This document shows positions 7,763-14,965 of a stretch of DNA of 31,433 nucleotides, in pieces (positions within the stretch are counted from its first letter, which is position 1; each line of letters starts with the position of its first letter). A model generated the notes under the pieces. It was given only the letters and a program-made list of their open reading frames with translations. It searched no databases and was not told the DNA's origin. Made by a program: the position numbers and the translations under genes. The stretch spans positions 1 through 31,433 of the forward strand of contig CAKUHB010000031.1 of assembly GCA_934655875.1 (NCBI GenBank), in the 5' to 3' direction. Origin of the DNA: an uncultured Oscillospiraceae bacterium (GTDB taxonomy: Bacteria; Bacillota; Clostridia; Oscillospirales; Oscillospiraceae).

Positions 7763-7814
7763 AAAACGGATGCCTGTATTTTACTCGATTCTGCCGCAAA
7801 ATGCAATCCGTTTT
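7763..7814. promoter_or_regulatory. Inverted repeat spanning the BMP promoter, possible operator
   Basis: Perfect 9-bp arms AAAACGGAT (7763-7771) and ATCCGTTTT (7806-7814) bracket the -10 and overlap the -35 of the BMP-gene promoter. The spacing (34 bp between arms) suits a looping or two-site repressor. No cognate regulator can be named. Confidence 0.4.
7778..7806 (-). promoter_or_regulatory. Sigma-A promoter for the BMP lipoprotein gene
   Basis: On the minus strand TTGCAT, a 17-bp spacer and TAAAAT lie about 85 bases upstream of the start codon. The leader includes a small GTGAC-AAAA-GTCAC hairpin at 7720-7733. No purine riboswitch core was found. Confidence 0.65.
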
Positions 7815-8023
7815 TTAGATATTTCTGTACAAGATTGTGAAAAAACGGAACGAATACCTGAAAAATTTTTAGGTTTTTGGGGCCTTTGTTATATTTGTAG
7901 AAATGAAGCCGGAGGATTTCGTGAAGAACGACCAAGAACATAAGTGGAAATTCTGCGGGCCATTATGATATGATATTTCTGAACGGGCCATGAGAGCGCC
8001 CGCCGAAAAGGAGCACACAGAAC

Positions 8024-9298
8024 GTGAACAATTATATTGTAAAGGGAAATTTCTGCTTCAGCCGCAGTATGGACGAGCTGGTCTGCGACGAGAACGCCTT
8101 CGCCGTCATCGAGAGCGGCCGCGTCGCGGGCCTGTTCCGCACGCTGCCGGAGCGGTATGCCGCGCTGCCGGTTCTGGATTACGGTGACCGGCTGATCCTG
8201 CCCGGCATGACCGACCTGCACGTACACGCGCCGCAGTTTTCCTTCCGCGGTCTCGGCATGGATATGGAGCTGCTGGAGTGGCTGAACACATATACCTTCC
8301 CTGAGGAATCCAAATATAAAGAGCTGGACTACGCCGAACGCGCCTACGGCAGCTTTGTGGAGCACCTGCTGCACAGCACGACCACGCGCGCGGCCATCTT
8401 CGCCACCATCCACGTCCCGGCCACGGAGCTTCTCATGCAGAAGCTGGAGGACGCGGGGCTGGGCTGCTATGTCGGCAAGGTCAATATGAACCGCAATTCG
8501 CCGGTGTACCTGCGCGAGATCTCGACCAATCAGGCCCTGCGCGACACCGAGCGGTGGATCTGCGAGACGAAGGAGCGCTATCCGCACGTAAAGCCCATCC
8601 TGACGCCGCGCTTCATCCCGTCGTGCACGGATGACCTCATGTACGGCCTTGCGCGGCTGCGCGAAAAATATAATCTGCCGGTGCAGAGCCATCTGTCGGA
8701 GAATTACTCCGAGATCGCATGGATCCGCGAGCTGTGTCCGCGGTCAAAAAACTACGGCGACGCCTATGCCCAGTTTGACATGTTCGGCGGCCGGTATCCG
8801 TGCATCATGGCGCACTGCGTCCACTCGAATGAGGACGAGCAGGCGCTGATGAAGGAAAACGGCGTGTTCATCGCGCATTCGCCGGAATCGAATATGAATC
8901 TCGCGTCCGGTGTCGCGCCGATCAATAAATTCCTCGATAACGGCCTGCGCGTCGGCCTTGCGACGGATGTCGCGGGCGGCAGCCACGAGAGCATGCTCCG
9001 CGCCATGACCCACGCCATTCAGGCGTCCAAGCTCCGCTGGCGGCTGTACGATCAGGATGTGAAGCCGCTGTCCTTTGAGCGTGCGTTCTGTCTTGCCACC
9101 ATGGGCGGCGGCGCGTTCTTCGGCAAGGTCGGTTCGTTCCTTGAGGGGTATGAATTTGACGCTGTCGTGCTGGATGACGCGTCGCTCGACCACCCGCAGG
9201 AGCTGTCCGTCCGCGCCCGGCTCGAGCGTGCGGCCTATCTGGCTGACGATAGGAACCTCACGGCGAAGTTTGTCGCGGGCGAGAAAATTCTCGGTTGA
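8024..9298 (+). CDS. guaD: Guanine deaminase-like amidohydrolase
   Basis: This 424-aa TIM-barrel amidohydrolase is predicted to turn guanine into xanthine plus ammonia in the cytoplasm. It shows the guanine deaminase signatures in order: PGMTDLHVHAPQFSFRG (metal-binding HxH), TPRFIPSC, QSHLSEN (metal His), HCVHS, AHSPESNMNLASG and ATDVAGGSHESM (catalytic Asp). Length fits the family. The start is GTG 8024, with AAAAGGAG 10 bases upstream; no ATG gives the full N-terminal beta-sandwich. It is divergent from a purine-nucleoside-type binding lipoprotein, which supports purine catabolism. Related deaminases of other purines or pterins cannot be excluded. Confidence 0.85.
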   Translation: MNNYIVKGNFCFSRSMDELVCDENAFAVIESGRVAGLFRTLPERYAALPVLDYGDRLILPGMTDLHVHAPQFSFRGLGMDMELLEWLNTYTFPEESKYKELDYAERAYGSFVEHLLHSTTTRAAIFATIHVPATELLMQKLEDAGLGCYVGKVNMNRNSPVYLREISTNQALRDTERWICETKERYPHVKPILTPRFIPSCTDDLMYGLARLREKYNLPVQSHLSENYSEIAWIRELCPRSKNYGDAYAQFDMFGGRYPCIMAHCVHSNEDEQALMKENGVFIAHSPESNMNLASGVAPINKFLDNGLRVGLATDVAGGSHESMLRAMTHAIQASKLRWRLYDQDVKPLSFERAFCLATMGGGAFFGKVGSFLEGYEFDAVVLDDASLDHPQELSVRARLERAAYLADDRNLTAKFVAGEKILG

Positions 9299-9323
9299 CA
9301 AACGGCCGGTTCTTTTGTAGAAT
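9295..9323 (+). promoter_or_regulatory. Near-consensus promoter for the preQ1-riboswitch/queT transcript
   Basis: A perfect TTGACA (9295-9300), a 17-bp spacer and TAGAAT (9318-9323). The -35 box overlaps the stop codon of guanine deaminase, so queT is started independently. Confidence 0.85.
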
Positions 9324-9354
9324 ACAGCCGCAATTGCATAATGCCAAACCGGCG

Positions 9355-9394
9355 CAGACAGTTCGTGACCATCCTGTCTTAAAATAAAACTAGG
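9355..9394 (+). ncRNA. PreQ1-I riboswitch
   Basis: The stem AGACAG (9356-9361) pairs with CTGTCT (9374-9379). The loop GTTCGTGACCATCC holds the conserved preQ1-binding bases, and an A-rich tail AAAATAAAACTA (9381-9392) forms the H-type pseudoknot. This matches the class I preQ1 aptamer pattern. A terminator starts 17 bases later and the controlled gene is queT, a known preQ1-family target. Ligand binding is expected to favour termination and shut off queuosine-precursor uptake. Confidence 0.9.
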
Positions 9395-9410
9395 GAAAGC
9401 TGAAAAGCAA

Positions 9411-9438
9411 AGATGGGCGCACTGCGCCCATCTTTTTT
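9411..9438 (+). terminator. Riboswitch-controlled terminator in the queT leader
   Basis: A 10-bp perfect stem AGATGGGCGC/GCGCCCATCT has a 3-nt loop and a run of six T. It lies between the preQ1 aptamer and the queT ribosome-binding site. Confidence 0.88.
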
Positions 9439-9472
9439 ATCCCTCCGGCAATTGCAGAAGGAGGAACAAACC

Positions 9473-9973
9473 ATGAAAAAACTCACCACCCGCCAGATCG
9501 CGCTGAACGGCGTGATCGCCGGCCTGTACGCGGCCATCACCATCCTGACTGCGTCCTTCGCCTATGGCAACATCCAGTTCCGCATCGCGGACGCGCTGTG
9601 CGTGCTCGTCGTGCTGGAGCCGTCTTTGACGATCGGCCTGACACTGGGCTGCCTGATCGCCAATATCTTCTCGACGGTGTCGGCGCTCGATATCGTGATC
9701 GGCACAGCCGGGACGCTGCTGGGCTGCCTGCTTGCAGCCAGAGTCCGGAAGGACTGGCTCGTGCCGGTGCCGGTCATTCTGGCCAACGCAGTCCTTGTCG
9801 GCGCGATGCTGGCCTATGTGCTGACGCCGAACGCGCTGCTGCAGGGCTTTCTCATCAACGGCGGCGAGGTGCTGCTGGGCGAAGCGGTCGTCCTGTATGC
9901 CCTCGGCGTGCCGCTGCTGCTCTTCTTCCGGAAGTCCGGCCTGATGGATCGCCTGCTGAACGGGAAACGATAA
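9473..9973 (+). CDS. queT: QueT family queuosine-precursor transporter (ECF S component)
   Basis: This 166-aa membrane protein has about five to six helices. It carries the QueT-family N-terminus (TTRQIALNGVIAGLYAAIT) and the conserved YGNIQFRIADALC. It is the substrate-specific S component that captures preQ1 or related deazapurines and works with a shared ECF energising module encoded elsewhere. Start 9473 follows AAGGAGG at 8 bases; the longer frame from 9413 would begin in the terminator. The preQ1-I riboswitch directly upstream confirms the substrate class. CCTCC at 9442-9446 can pair with the ribosome-binding site, a possible extra layer of control. Confidence 0.92.
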   Translation: MKKLTTRQIALNGVIAGLYAAITILTASFAYGNIQFRIADALCVLVVLEPSLTIGLTLGCLIANIFSTVSALDIVIGTAGTLLGCLLAARVRKDWLVPVPVILANAVLVGAMLAYVLTPNALLQGFLINGGEVLLGEAVVLYALGVPLLLFFRKSGLMDRLLNGKR

Positions 9974-9982
9974 TAGAAACAA

Positions 9983-10019
9983 AATACGCTGCGGGCCTGA
10001 TGGTGGGCTCGCAGCGTTT
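9983..10019. terminator. Terminator between queT and the ribbon-helix-helix gene
   Basis: Arms TACGCTGCGGGCC and GGGCTCGCAGCG form an imperfect hairpin about 10 bases after the queT stop, followed by TTTGCTTATT. The converging gene ends directly behind it. Confidence 0.65.
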
Positions 10020-10021
10020 GC

Positions 10022-10204
10022 TTATTCTATTTCAATGTTCTTAACACCGTGCGCCAGAATCAGGTTGATGAGTTCGTTTCTGGAGCGGTTGGTTTCCGCA
10101 GAAAGACGATCCAGCTCGGTCAGCGTTTCCTCTCGAATGCGGACGGTAATGACGCGGCTGCCGTCTTCGCCGCGCTTCTGGATCTTCAAAGGCTCACTTT
10201 TCAT
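10022..10204 (-). CDS. Small ribbon-helix-helix DNA-binding protein
   Basis: The 60-aa product reads SRVITVRIREETLTELDRLS followed by RSRNELINLILAHGVKNI: a beta strand, then two helices, as in CopG/Arc/MetJ-type dimers that contact DNA with the strand. The basic N-terminus (KSEPLKIQKRG) may also touch DNA. Start 10204 is chosen because GAGAGGT lies 8 bases upstream; an in-frame start at 10246 would cross the promoter region. No toxin gene is adjacent, so an antitoxin role is not supported. A palindrome over its own -10 box suggests autoregulation. Confidence 0.8.
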   Translation of the reverse strand: MKSEPLKIQKRGEDGSRVITVRIREETLTELDRLSAETNRSRNELINLILAHGVKNIEIE

Positions 10205-10218
10205 TGCATGGCACCTCT

Positions 10219-10242
10219 CAATCTGTAGTTGATTATAGATTG
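10219..10242. promoter_or_regulatory. Palindrome over the -10 box of the ribbon-helix-helix gene
   Basis: CAATCT (10219-10224) and AGATTG (10237-10242) are perfect 6-bp arms around a minus-strand TATAAT (10232-10237). Placement suits an autoregulatory operator. Confidence 0.4.
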
Positions 10243-10318
10243 ACAAGAAGGTGCAAGATATATTACAATTGAAACATAAAAAGACTACAAAGTGAATGCA
10301 ATATAGGCGTGCATCCGT

Positions 10319-10525
10319 TTATACTTCGTCCGGCCTGTATTCCGCGATCTCGTCCAGACCGCAGCCCAGAATCCGGCAGAGCTGGTTCAGCGTGTAGGTG
10401 TTGACATTTTCATTCTTCCGCAGCCGGTCGAGCTGACCAGTGCTGAATTTATATTCCTGGATCAGCCGGTACTGCGAGACGCCCTTCTTTTTCATGGTAT
10501 CCCACAAGCGGTCAAAAACGATCAT
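10319..10525 (-). CDS. Small XRE/Cro-type HTH protein
   Basis: This 68-aa protein is essentially one helix-turn-helix domain: FDRLWDTMKKKGVSQYRLI, FSTGQLDRLRKNENVNTYTLNQLC and a closing helix LGCGLDEIAEY. It resembles the short Cro/C1-type regulators (HTH_26 group). ATG 10525 has AGGGAG 8 bases upstream; GTG 10534 is possible but leaves no room for a ribosome-binding site. It stands alone, 114 bp upstream of the ribbon-helix-helix gene on the same strand. Targets are unknown. Confidence 0.8.
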   Translation of the reverse strand: MIVFDRLWDTMKKKGVSQYRLIQEYKFSTGQLDRLRKNENVNTYTLNQLCRILGCGLDEIAEYRPDEV

Positions 10526-10575
10526 ACAGAACACTCCCTAATGCGATAGCATCATCGTATTAGGATGCCCTGCAA

Positions 10576-10604
10576 TTGACGATTGCCCGCAAACGGGCTA
10601 TATT
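10576..10604 (+). promoter_or_regulatory. Near-consensus promoter for the 56-codon ORF
   Basis: TTGACG (10576-10581), a 17-bp spacer and TATATT (10599-10604) lie 20 bases upstream of a short ORF. The spacer contains a GCCCG-CAAA-CGGGC hairpin sequence (10585-10598). Confidence 0.75.
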
Positions 10605-10624
10605 GAGATACGGGAGGTGGATGC

Positions 10625-10795
10625 ATGCAAGGCAATGAGCTGGAAGAAGCCTTTGCGGCGTTTCTGGAGGAAACCGAGCTTCAGGAAGCCCGCGCCGCCC
10701 TGCTCGCGCTGGCGCGGGCCGCATTTGAAGCAGGCTGCGCAGCCGCCGGTGGGAAAACGGGCAGGCCCGCGGATGAGATCCCGCGGCCGGAATAG
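10625..10795 (+). CDS. Unrecognised 56-aa protein
   Basis: The frame starts at ATG 10625 and ends at TAG 10793-10795. It is supported by a near-consensus promoter 20 bases upstream, a GGGAGG ribosome-binding site with 7-base spacing and a terminator immediately after. The product begins MQGNELEEAFAAFLEETELQ and continues as an acidic then Ala-rich, probably helical segment. A Gly/Pro-rich tail with basic residues (GGKTGRPADEIPRPE) closes it. No family is recognised. It could be a leader or regulatory peptide, but the full set of expression signals favours a real small gene. Confidence 0.65.
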   Translation: MQGNELEEAFAAFLEETELQEARAALLALARAAFEAGCAAAGGKTGRPADEIPRPE

Positions 10796-10797
10796 AT

Positions 10798-10836
10798 AAA
10801 AAATGTCCTCTGCTTTGCAGCAGAGGACATTTTGTT
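10798..10836. terminator. Bidirectional terminator between the 56-aa ORF and fba
   Basis: A 15-bp perfect stem (10800-10814 with 10819-10833, arm AAAATGTCCTCTGCT) gives T-runs on both strands and stops the converging genes. Confidence 0.9.
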
Positions 10837-10843
10837 TGAGAGC

Positions 10844-11812
10844 TTATGCCTTGCCGGCGCAGCCGAGGACGTCGCGCAGCTTGTGGCGGACGAGCTCCTT
10901 GATGTTGGCACGGGCGGGCTTGAGATACTCGCGCGGGTCGAACTTGTCGGGATGCTCGTTGAAGAACTGACGGATGGTGCCGGTCATGGCAAGACGCAGG
11001 TCGGAGTCAATGTTGATCTTGCAGACGGAGAGCTTTGCAGCCTGACGCAGCTGATCCTCGGGAACACCGATGGCGTTGGGCATCTTGCCGCCGTTGTCAT
11101 TGATCATCTTGACATACTCCTGCGGGACGGAGGAGGAGCCGTGCAGAACGATCGGGAAGCCGGGCAGACGCTTGGAGACCTCTTCGAGAACGTCGAAGCG
11201 GAGGGGAGGCGGAACCAGAATGCCGTCGGCATTGCGGGTGCACTGCTCGGGCTTGAACTTGTATGCGCCGTGGCTGGTGCCGATGGCGATGGCCAGAGAG
11301 TCGCAGCCGGTCTTGGAGACGAACTCCTCGACCTCTTCCGGACGGGTGTAGGAAGCGGCATGATCCGCGACCTTGACTTCGTCCTCGATGCCGGCCAGCG
11401 TGCCGAGCTCAGCTTCGACGACAACACCGTGGTCGTGTGCGTACTCGACGACCTTCTTGGTGATCTCGATGTTCTCTGCGAACGGCTTGGAGGAAGCGTC
11501 GATCATAACGGAGGTGAAGCCGCCGTCGATGCAGGCCTTGCAGGTCTCAAAATCGGGGCCGTGGTCCAGATGCAGCGCGATGGGGATATCCGGGCAGCAG
11601 ATCACAGCGGCCTCGACCAGCTTGACCAGATAGTTGTGGTTTGCATAGGCGCGGGCGCCCTTGGAGACCTGCAGAATGACTGGTGCGTGCTCTTCCTGGC
11701 AGGCTTCGGTGATGCCCTGAACGATTTCCATGTTGTTGACGTTGAAAGCGCCGATGGCGTAGCCGCCGTCGTAAGCCTTCTTGAACATTTCAGTTGTAGT
11801 AACCAGAGGCAT
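10844..11812 (-). CDS. fba: Class II fructose-1,6-bisphosphate aldolase
   Basis: This 322-aa zinc aldolase cleaves fructose 1,6-bisphosphate to dihydroxyacetone phosphate and glyceraldehyde 3-phosphate, or runs in reverse in gluconeogenesis. Landmarks: AFNVNNMEIVQGI, HLDHG at residues 81-85 (catalytic Asp83, zinc His84), VEAELGTLAG, GTSHGAYKF (zinc His) and VLHGSSSVP, then NIDSDLR for phosphate binding. Length is as expected. Start 11812 follows AAGGAGAT. It is divergent from the PPi-dependent phosphofructokinase; each has its own strong promoter in the 160-bp gap, joining two consecutive glycolytic steps. Confidence 0.95.
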   Translation of the reverse strand: MPLVTTTEMFKKAYDGGYAIGAFNVNNMEIVQGITEACQEEHAPVILQVSKGARAYANHNYLVKLVEAAVICCPDIPIALHLDHGPDFETCKACIDGGFTSVMIDASSKPFAENIEITKKVVEYAHDHGVVVEAELGTLAGIEDEVKVADHAASYTRPEEVEEFVSKTGCDSLAIAIGTSHGAYKFKPEQCTRNADGILVPPPLRFDVLEEVSKRLPGFPIVLHGSSSVPQEYVKMINDNGGKMPNAIGVPEDQLRQAAKLSVCKINIDSDLRLAMTGTIRQFFNEHPDKFDPREYLKPARANIKELVRHKLRDVLGCAGKA

Positions 11813-11850
11813 AATGACATCTCCTTGTTTTTATTCAAATTCCATAAAAG

Positions 11851-11879
11851 ATTCTAGCAAATTTCAGTAATATTTGCAA
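11851..11879 (-). promoter_or_regulatory. Promoter for fba
   Basis: On the minus strand TTGCAA, a 17-bp spacer and TAGAAT lie about 40 bases upstream of the fba start. Confidence 0.8.
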
Positions 11880-11887
11880 TAGACGAA

Positions 11888-11916
11888 TTTACAATTTCAA
11901 AAAAATGTGGTATATT
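11888..11916 (+). promoter_or_regulatory. Promoter for the PPi-dependent phosphofructokinase gene
   Basis: TTTACA (11888-11893), a 17-bp spacer and TATATT (11911-11916) lie 56 bases before the start. The two divergent -35 boxes are separated by only 8 bp, so the promoters may compete or share a regulator. Confidence 0.78.
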
Positions 11917-11972
11917 CTCTTTGTTCATTATGATCACGCAAGTGAGAAACTGTTTATGTGGAGGTAATTACT

Positions 11973-13211
11973 ATGTCTGCTCCCCTGAAGGGCGCGCTGA
12001 TCATCGGTCAGTCCGGCGGCCCGTCTTCCGTCATCAACTCCAGCGCCTACGGCGCGATCCGCACCGCGCTTGACGCGGACTGCATCACCAAGGTCTATGG
12101 CGCGTACCATGGCATCAAGGGCGTTCTGAACGACGAACTGCTGTGCATGGACGAAGAGGATCGTGCAGAGCTGGATCGGCTGCCCTATACGCCGTCTTCC
12201 GCCCTCGGCTCCTGCCGCTACAAGATCAAGGATCCCGACGAGGACGACAGCGATTACAAGCGCATCCTTGAGATCTTCAAGAAGTACGATGTCCGCTATT
12301 TCTGCTACAACGGCGGCAACGACTCCATGGACACCTGCAACAAGATCTCCAAATATATGAAGAAGGTCGGCTATGAGTGCCGCGTCATGGGTATCCCCAA
12401 GACCATCGACAACGACCTCTTCGGCACCGATCATTGCCCGGGCTACGCGTCCGCTGCCAAGTATATCGCGACGTCCATCATGGAGGTCTCCCGCGACGCG
12501 CACGTCTATGACACCGGCATGATCACCATTATCGAGTGCATGGGCCGCCATGCCGGCTGGCTGACCGCTGCTGCCGCGCTGGCAAATGAAGTCGAGCCGT
12601 GCTGCGACTTCGTGTATCTGCCCGAGGTCGATTTCGACATGGACAAGTTTGTTGCCGACGTCTCCAAGTGCTATGAGGAGAAGAAGAACTGCATCGTCGC
12701 CGTCTCCGAGGGCGTGCACTACGCGGACGGCCGCTTCGTTTCTGAAGCGAAGACCGCGGCGACCGACGGCTTCGGCCATGCCCAGCTGGGCGGCCTGGCG
12801 GCTCTGCTCGCCAGCGTCATGAAAGAGCGTACCGGCGCCAAGGTTCGCGGCATCGAGCTGTCGCTGCTGCAGCGCTGCGCCGCGCACTGCGCATCCGGCA
12901 CCGATATCGAAGAAGCCTACATGTCCGGCAAGACCGCTGTTGACGAGATGATCGCCGGCGTGACCGACAAGATGGTCGGCTTCGAGTGTGACCGCACGAA
13001 CGGCTACACCTGCAAGGCCAAGCTCTTCAACCTTTCCGACGTTGCCAACTTCGAAAAGAAGTTCCCGCGTGAGTGGATCAACGCCGAGGGCAACAACGTC
13101 ACCGAGGAGTTCACCAAGTACGCCATGCCCCTCATTCAGGGCGAGACGAAGCTCGAGAAGGTCAACGGCCTGCCCCGCTTCGCACAGCTGAAGAAAGTAT
13201 TTGCAAAGTAA
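11973..13211 (+). CDS. pfp: Pyrophosphate-dependent 6-phosphofructokinase
   Basis: This 412-aa enzyme of the phosphofructokinase family phosphorylates fructose 6-phosphate. Motifs: GQSGGPSSVIN at residues 12-22, YNGGNDSMDT at 112-121 and IPKTIDNDL at 141-149, then MGRHAGW. The Asp117 in GGND and the Lys143 in PKTIDND are the hallmarks of PPi users, where ATP enzymes have Gly in both places. The reaction is therefore probably reversible with pyrophosphate. GGND instead of GGDD is a recognisable subtype. Start 11973 follows GGAGGT at 7 bases; the GTG at 11958 is ignored. It is divergent from fba and ends in a perfect terminator. Confidence 0.9.
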   Translation: MSAPLKGALIIGQSGGPSSVINSSAYGAIRTALDADCITKVYGAYHGIKGVLNDELLCMDEEDRAELDRLPYTPSSALGSCRYKIKDPDEDDSDYKRILEIFKKYDVRYFCYNGGNDSMDTCNKISKYMKKVGYECRVMGIPKTIDNDLFGTDHCPGYASAAKYIATSIMEVSRDAHVYDTGMITIIECMGRHAGWLTAAAALANEVEPCCDFVYLPEVDFDMDKFVADVSKCYEEKKNCIVAVSEGVHYADGRFVSEAKTAATDGFGHAQLGGLAALLASVMKERTGAKVRGIELSLLQRCAAHCASGTDIEEAYMSGKTAVDEMIAGVTDKMVGFECDRTNGYTCKAKLFNLSDVANFEKKFPREWINAEGNNVTEEFTKYAMPLIQGETKLEKVNGLPRFAQLKKVFAK

Positions 13212-13224
13212 TTGGATTTCATGC

Positions 13225-13260
13225 AAAAGCCCTCTGCCGCAGCTGCGGCAGAGGGCTTTT
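13225..13260 (+). terminator. Rho-independent terminator after pfp
   Basis: A 36-base perfect palindrome runs from AAAAGCCCTCTGCCGCAG to its complement CTGCGGCAGAGGGCTTTT. Confidence 0.9.
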
Positions 13261-13423
13261 CAGCGTGTCGAAAAAGTCTTTTCGCCCCGCTGAGACAGTT
13301 TTTCGAACTTTGAAAAAGTTCGAAAAACTGGTTGATTGAACGCGAAGGGGGCTCTTTGCCCCCCTCACTCTTTCCCTGCTGTTCTGTCATCCAGCTCCTT
13401 TTCGTGGCTTTTTTGACAGTCTC
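13260..13423 (-). repeat. Intergenic repeat element, copy B, carrying an inserted palindrome
   Basis: This is the inverted counterpart of 3927-4054. It differs mainly by a clean 35-bp palindrome at 13296-13330 (15-bp arms CAGTTTTTCGAACTT, loop TGAAA), placed where copy A reads only CTG between AATCAA and TCTCAGCG. It also has a central GGGGGC-hairpin and the GACAGTCTC end. It lies downstream of the pfp terminator and of the converging ASKHA gene, so it interrupts no gene. Confidence 0.75.
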
Positions 13424-13431
13424 GGCTTTTT

Positions 13432-14955
13432 TCAGACTCTTCGTTTGACGCTTGGGTAGAGCGATGCGTCAGTGTGCGGCAGGAAGCGGGCGGCCTGCAT
13501 GTTTTCAACGAATTTCTCCATCTCGCCGAACTGTACATAGCTCGCCATTTCGCGGATCCTGTCCAGCCGCGCGCGGCAGGAACGATCCAGCAGCAGGCGC
13601 TTTGCCCCGGCCAGCGAGGAATTGCCGAGAATTTTGAATTTTTCGCGCGGCAGATCGGGGTACAGCCCGACCGTGATCGCGGATTCCAGATTATAATGTG
13701 TACCGAAGCCGCCGGCGAGATAAAACGCGCCGATCTCCGCCGGACTGACGTTGACGCTCTCCAGAAGCGTCGCGACCATGGTATGCGCAGCGGCCTTGCA
13801 GGTGAGAAACTCGCCGATATCGTCCTGTGTGAAGTAGAGCGGCGTTTTCCCGTCGTAGGCGTAGATGATCGCGGGCAGATTGCGCTGGCGCGTGTCGTCC
13901 CACATCTCGCGAATGCAGGGCGAAGCGTCCTTCTGCAAGCGTCCCGCGCTGTCGATCCAGCCGGAAAGGAAGCCCTCAGCGATCAGATCCAGAATGCCGG
14001 AGCCGCAGATCCCCTTCGGCGGCAGACCGCCGATTGTCTCATAGCGCAGGCGGTTATCCGTCCCGATCTTCACACGACAGATCGCGCCCGGCTCTGCGCG
14101 CATGCCGGACTTGCTGACCGCGCCCTCCAGCGCGGGGCCGGCTGCGCCTGCGCCCATGAGCAGAAACTCCCGGCAGCCGAGCACCAGCTCGCCGTTCGTG
14201 CCGATGTCAAGAAACAGCGCCAAATCCTCCCGCGTGTCGAGATCCGTCATCAGAAGTCCGCTCGTAATGTCGCCACCCAGATAGTTGGCGACGGCGGGCA
14301 TGCAGAGGATATTCCCGGCAATGGGCAGCCCCAGCTCGGACGCGCGGATGACGCCCGGGTCAAAGAACACCGGCGCATACGGATTCTGAAATACCAGCCA
14401 CGGGTCGCAGCCGAGGAAAAAGTGCATCATCGTCGTGTTGCCGCCGACCGTCATGGCCGAGATATCCTCCGGCGAGAGCCCCGCTTTTTGACAGCAGGTA
14501 TCCAGCATTGCGCGGATATCCGCGAGCGTCAGCGCCTGCAATGCAGAAAGATGCTCCCGGTTCTCCTTGACGGCCAGAATGCGATCCAGAATATTCGTGC
14601 CGAACTGCGTCTGGCTGTTGGTGCAGGCCGCTTCGGCAAGCGTCCGGCCGGAGACAAGGTCGACCAGCTCCAGCTGCATGGTCGTGCTGCCGATATCCAG
14701 ACACGCGCCGGCCAGCTGCCCGGTCGTATCCCCCGGCTCCACGCGCACCACATCCGTGCCGCGCGGCCCCGGGCAGAGCGTCACCGTCACGCGGTAGTCC
14801 GCTGCATGCAGAACGGGATACAGGCTCTGCATGGCCGGAAGCGTCAGCTGGCAGTCCTCCGGCAGAGCGGCGAGCAGCCGCTCGCGTGCGGCGAGAAAAT
14901 CGCCCTCGGACGGCGCCTTCAGGGCAAGATATTGCTTTTTCGTCAATGTCTGCAT
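13432..14955 (-). CDS. ASKHA-domain ATPase (DUF4445/RACo-like), lacking the N-terminal Fe-S domain
   Basis: This 507-aa protein has the actin-like ATPase signatures of the reductive activators of corrinoid enzymes (RACo/RamA): LDIGSTTMQLELVD, MTVGGNTTMMHFFLG, FLDIGTNGELVLG, PKGICGSGILDLIA and FYLAGGFGTHYN. Known RACo proteins start with a [2Fe-2S] ferredoxin domain and are over 600 aa. Here the first 90 residues contain only one or two Cys and no such domain. Start 14955 has GAGGAG 7 bases upstream; the upstream open frame is a shadow of the next gene. It follows an unrecognised 141-aa gene by 10 bases. A role in ATP-driven reactivation of a B12 protein is inferred; the electron donor would have to be separate. 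Confidence 0.8.
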   Translation of the reverse strand: MQTLTKKQYLALKAPSEGDFLAARERLLAALPEDCQLTLPAMQSLYPVLHAADYRVTVTLCPGPRGTDVVRVEPGDTTGQLAGACLDIGSTTMQLELVDLVSGRTLAEAACTNSQTQFGTNILDRILAVKENREHLSALQALTLADIRAMLDTCCQKAGLSPEDISAMTVGGNTTMMHFFLGCDPWLVFQNPYAPVFFDPGVIRASELGLPIAGNILCMPAVANYLGGDITSGLLMTDLDTREDLALFLDIGTNGELVLGCREFLLMGAGAAGPALEGAVSKSGMRAEPGAICRVKIGTDNRLRYETIGGLPPKGICGSGILDLIAEGFLSGWIDSAGRLQKDASPCIREMWDDTRQRNLPAIIYAYDGKTPLYFTQDDIGEFLTCKAAAHTMVATLLESVNVSPAEIGAFYLAGGFGTHYNLESAITVGLYPDLPREKFKILGNSSLAGAKRLLLDRSCRARLDRIREMASYVQFGEMEKFVENMQAARFLPHTDASLYPSVKRRV

Positions 14956-14965
14956 GCGTATCTCC

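Noticed and set aside
6429..7943. 504-codon plus-strand ORF opposite the BMP lipoprotein gene
   Set aside because: The minus-strand gene has a lipobox, ribosome-binding site, promoter and terminator; the plus-strand frame has none.
7700..8023. Purine riboswitch between the BMP and guanine deaminase genes
   Set aside because: The gene context invites one, but the conserved loop-loop and junction bases of the purine aptamer were not found on either strand.
11934..13226. 430-codon minus-strand ORF opposite pfp
   Set aside because: The plus strand encodes an unmistakable phosphofructokinase with promoter and terminator.
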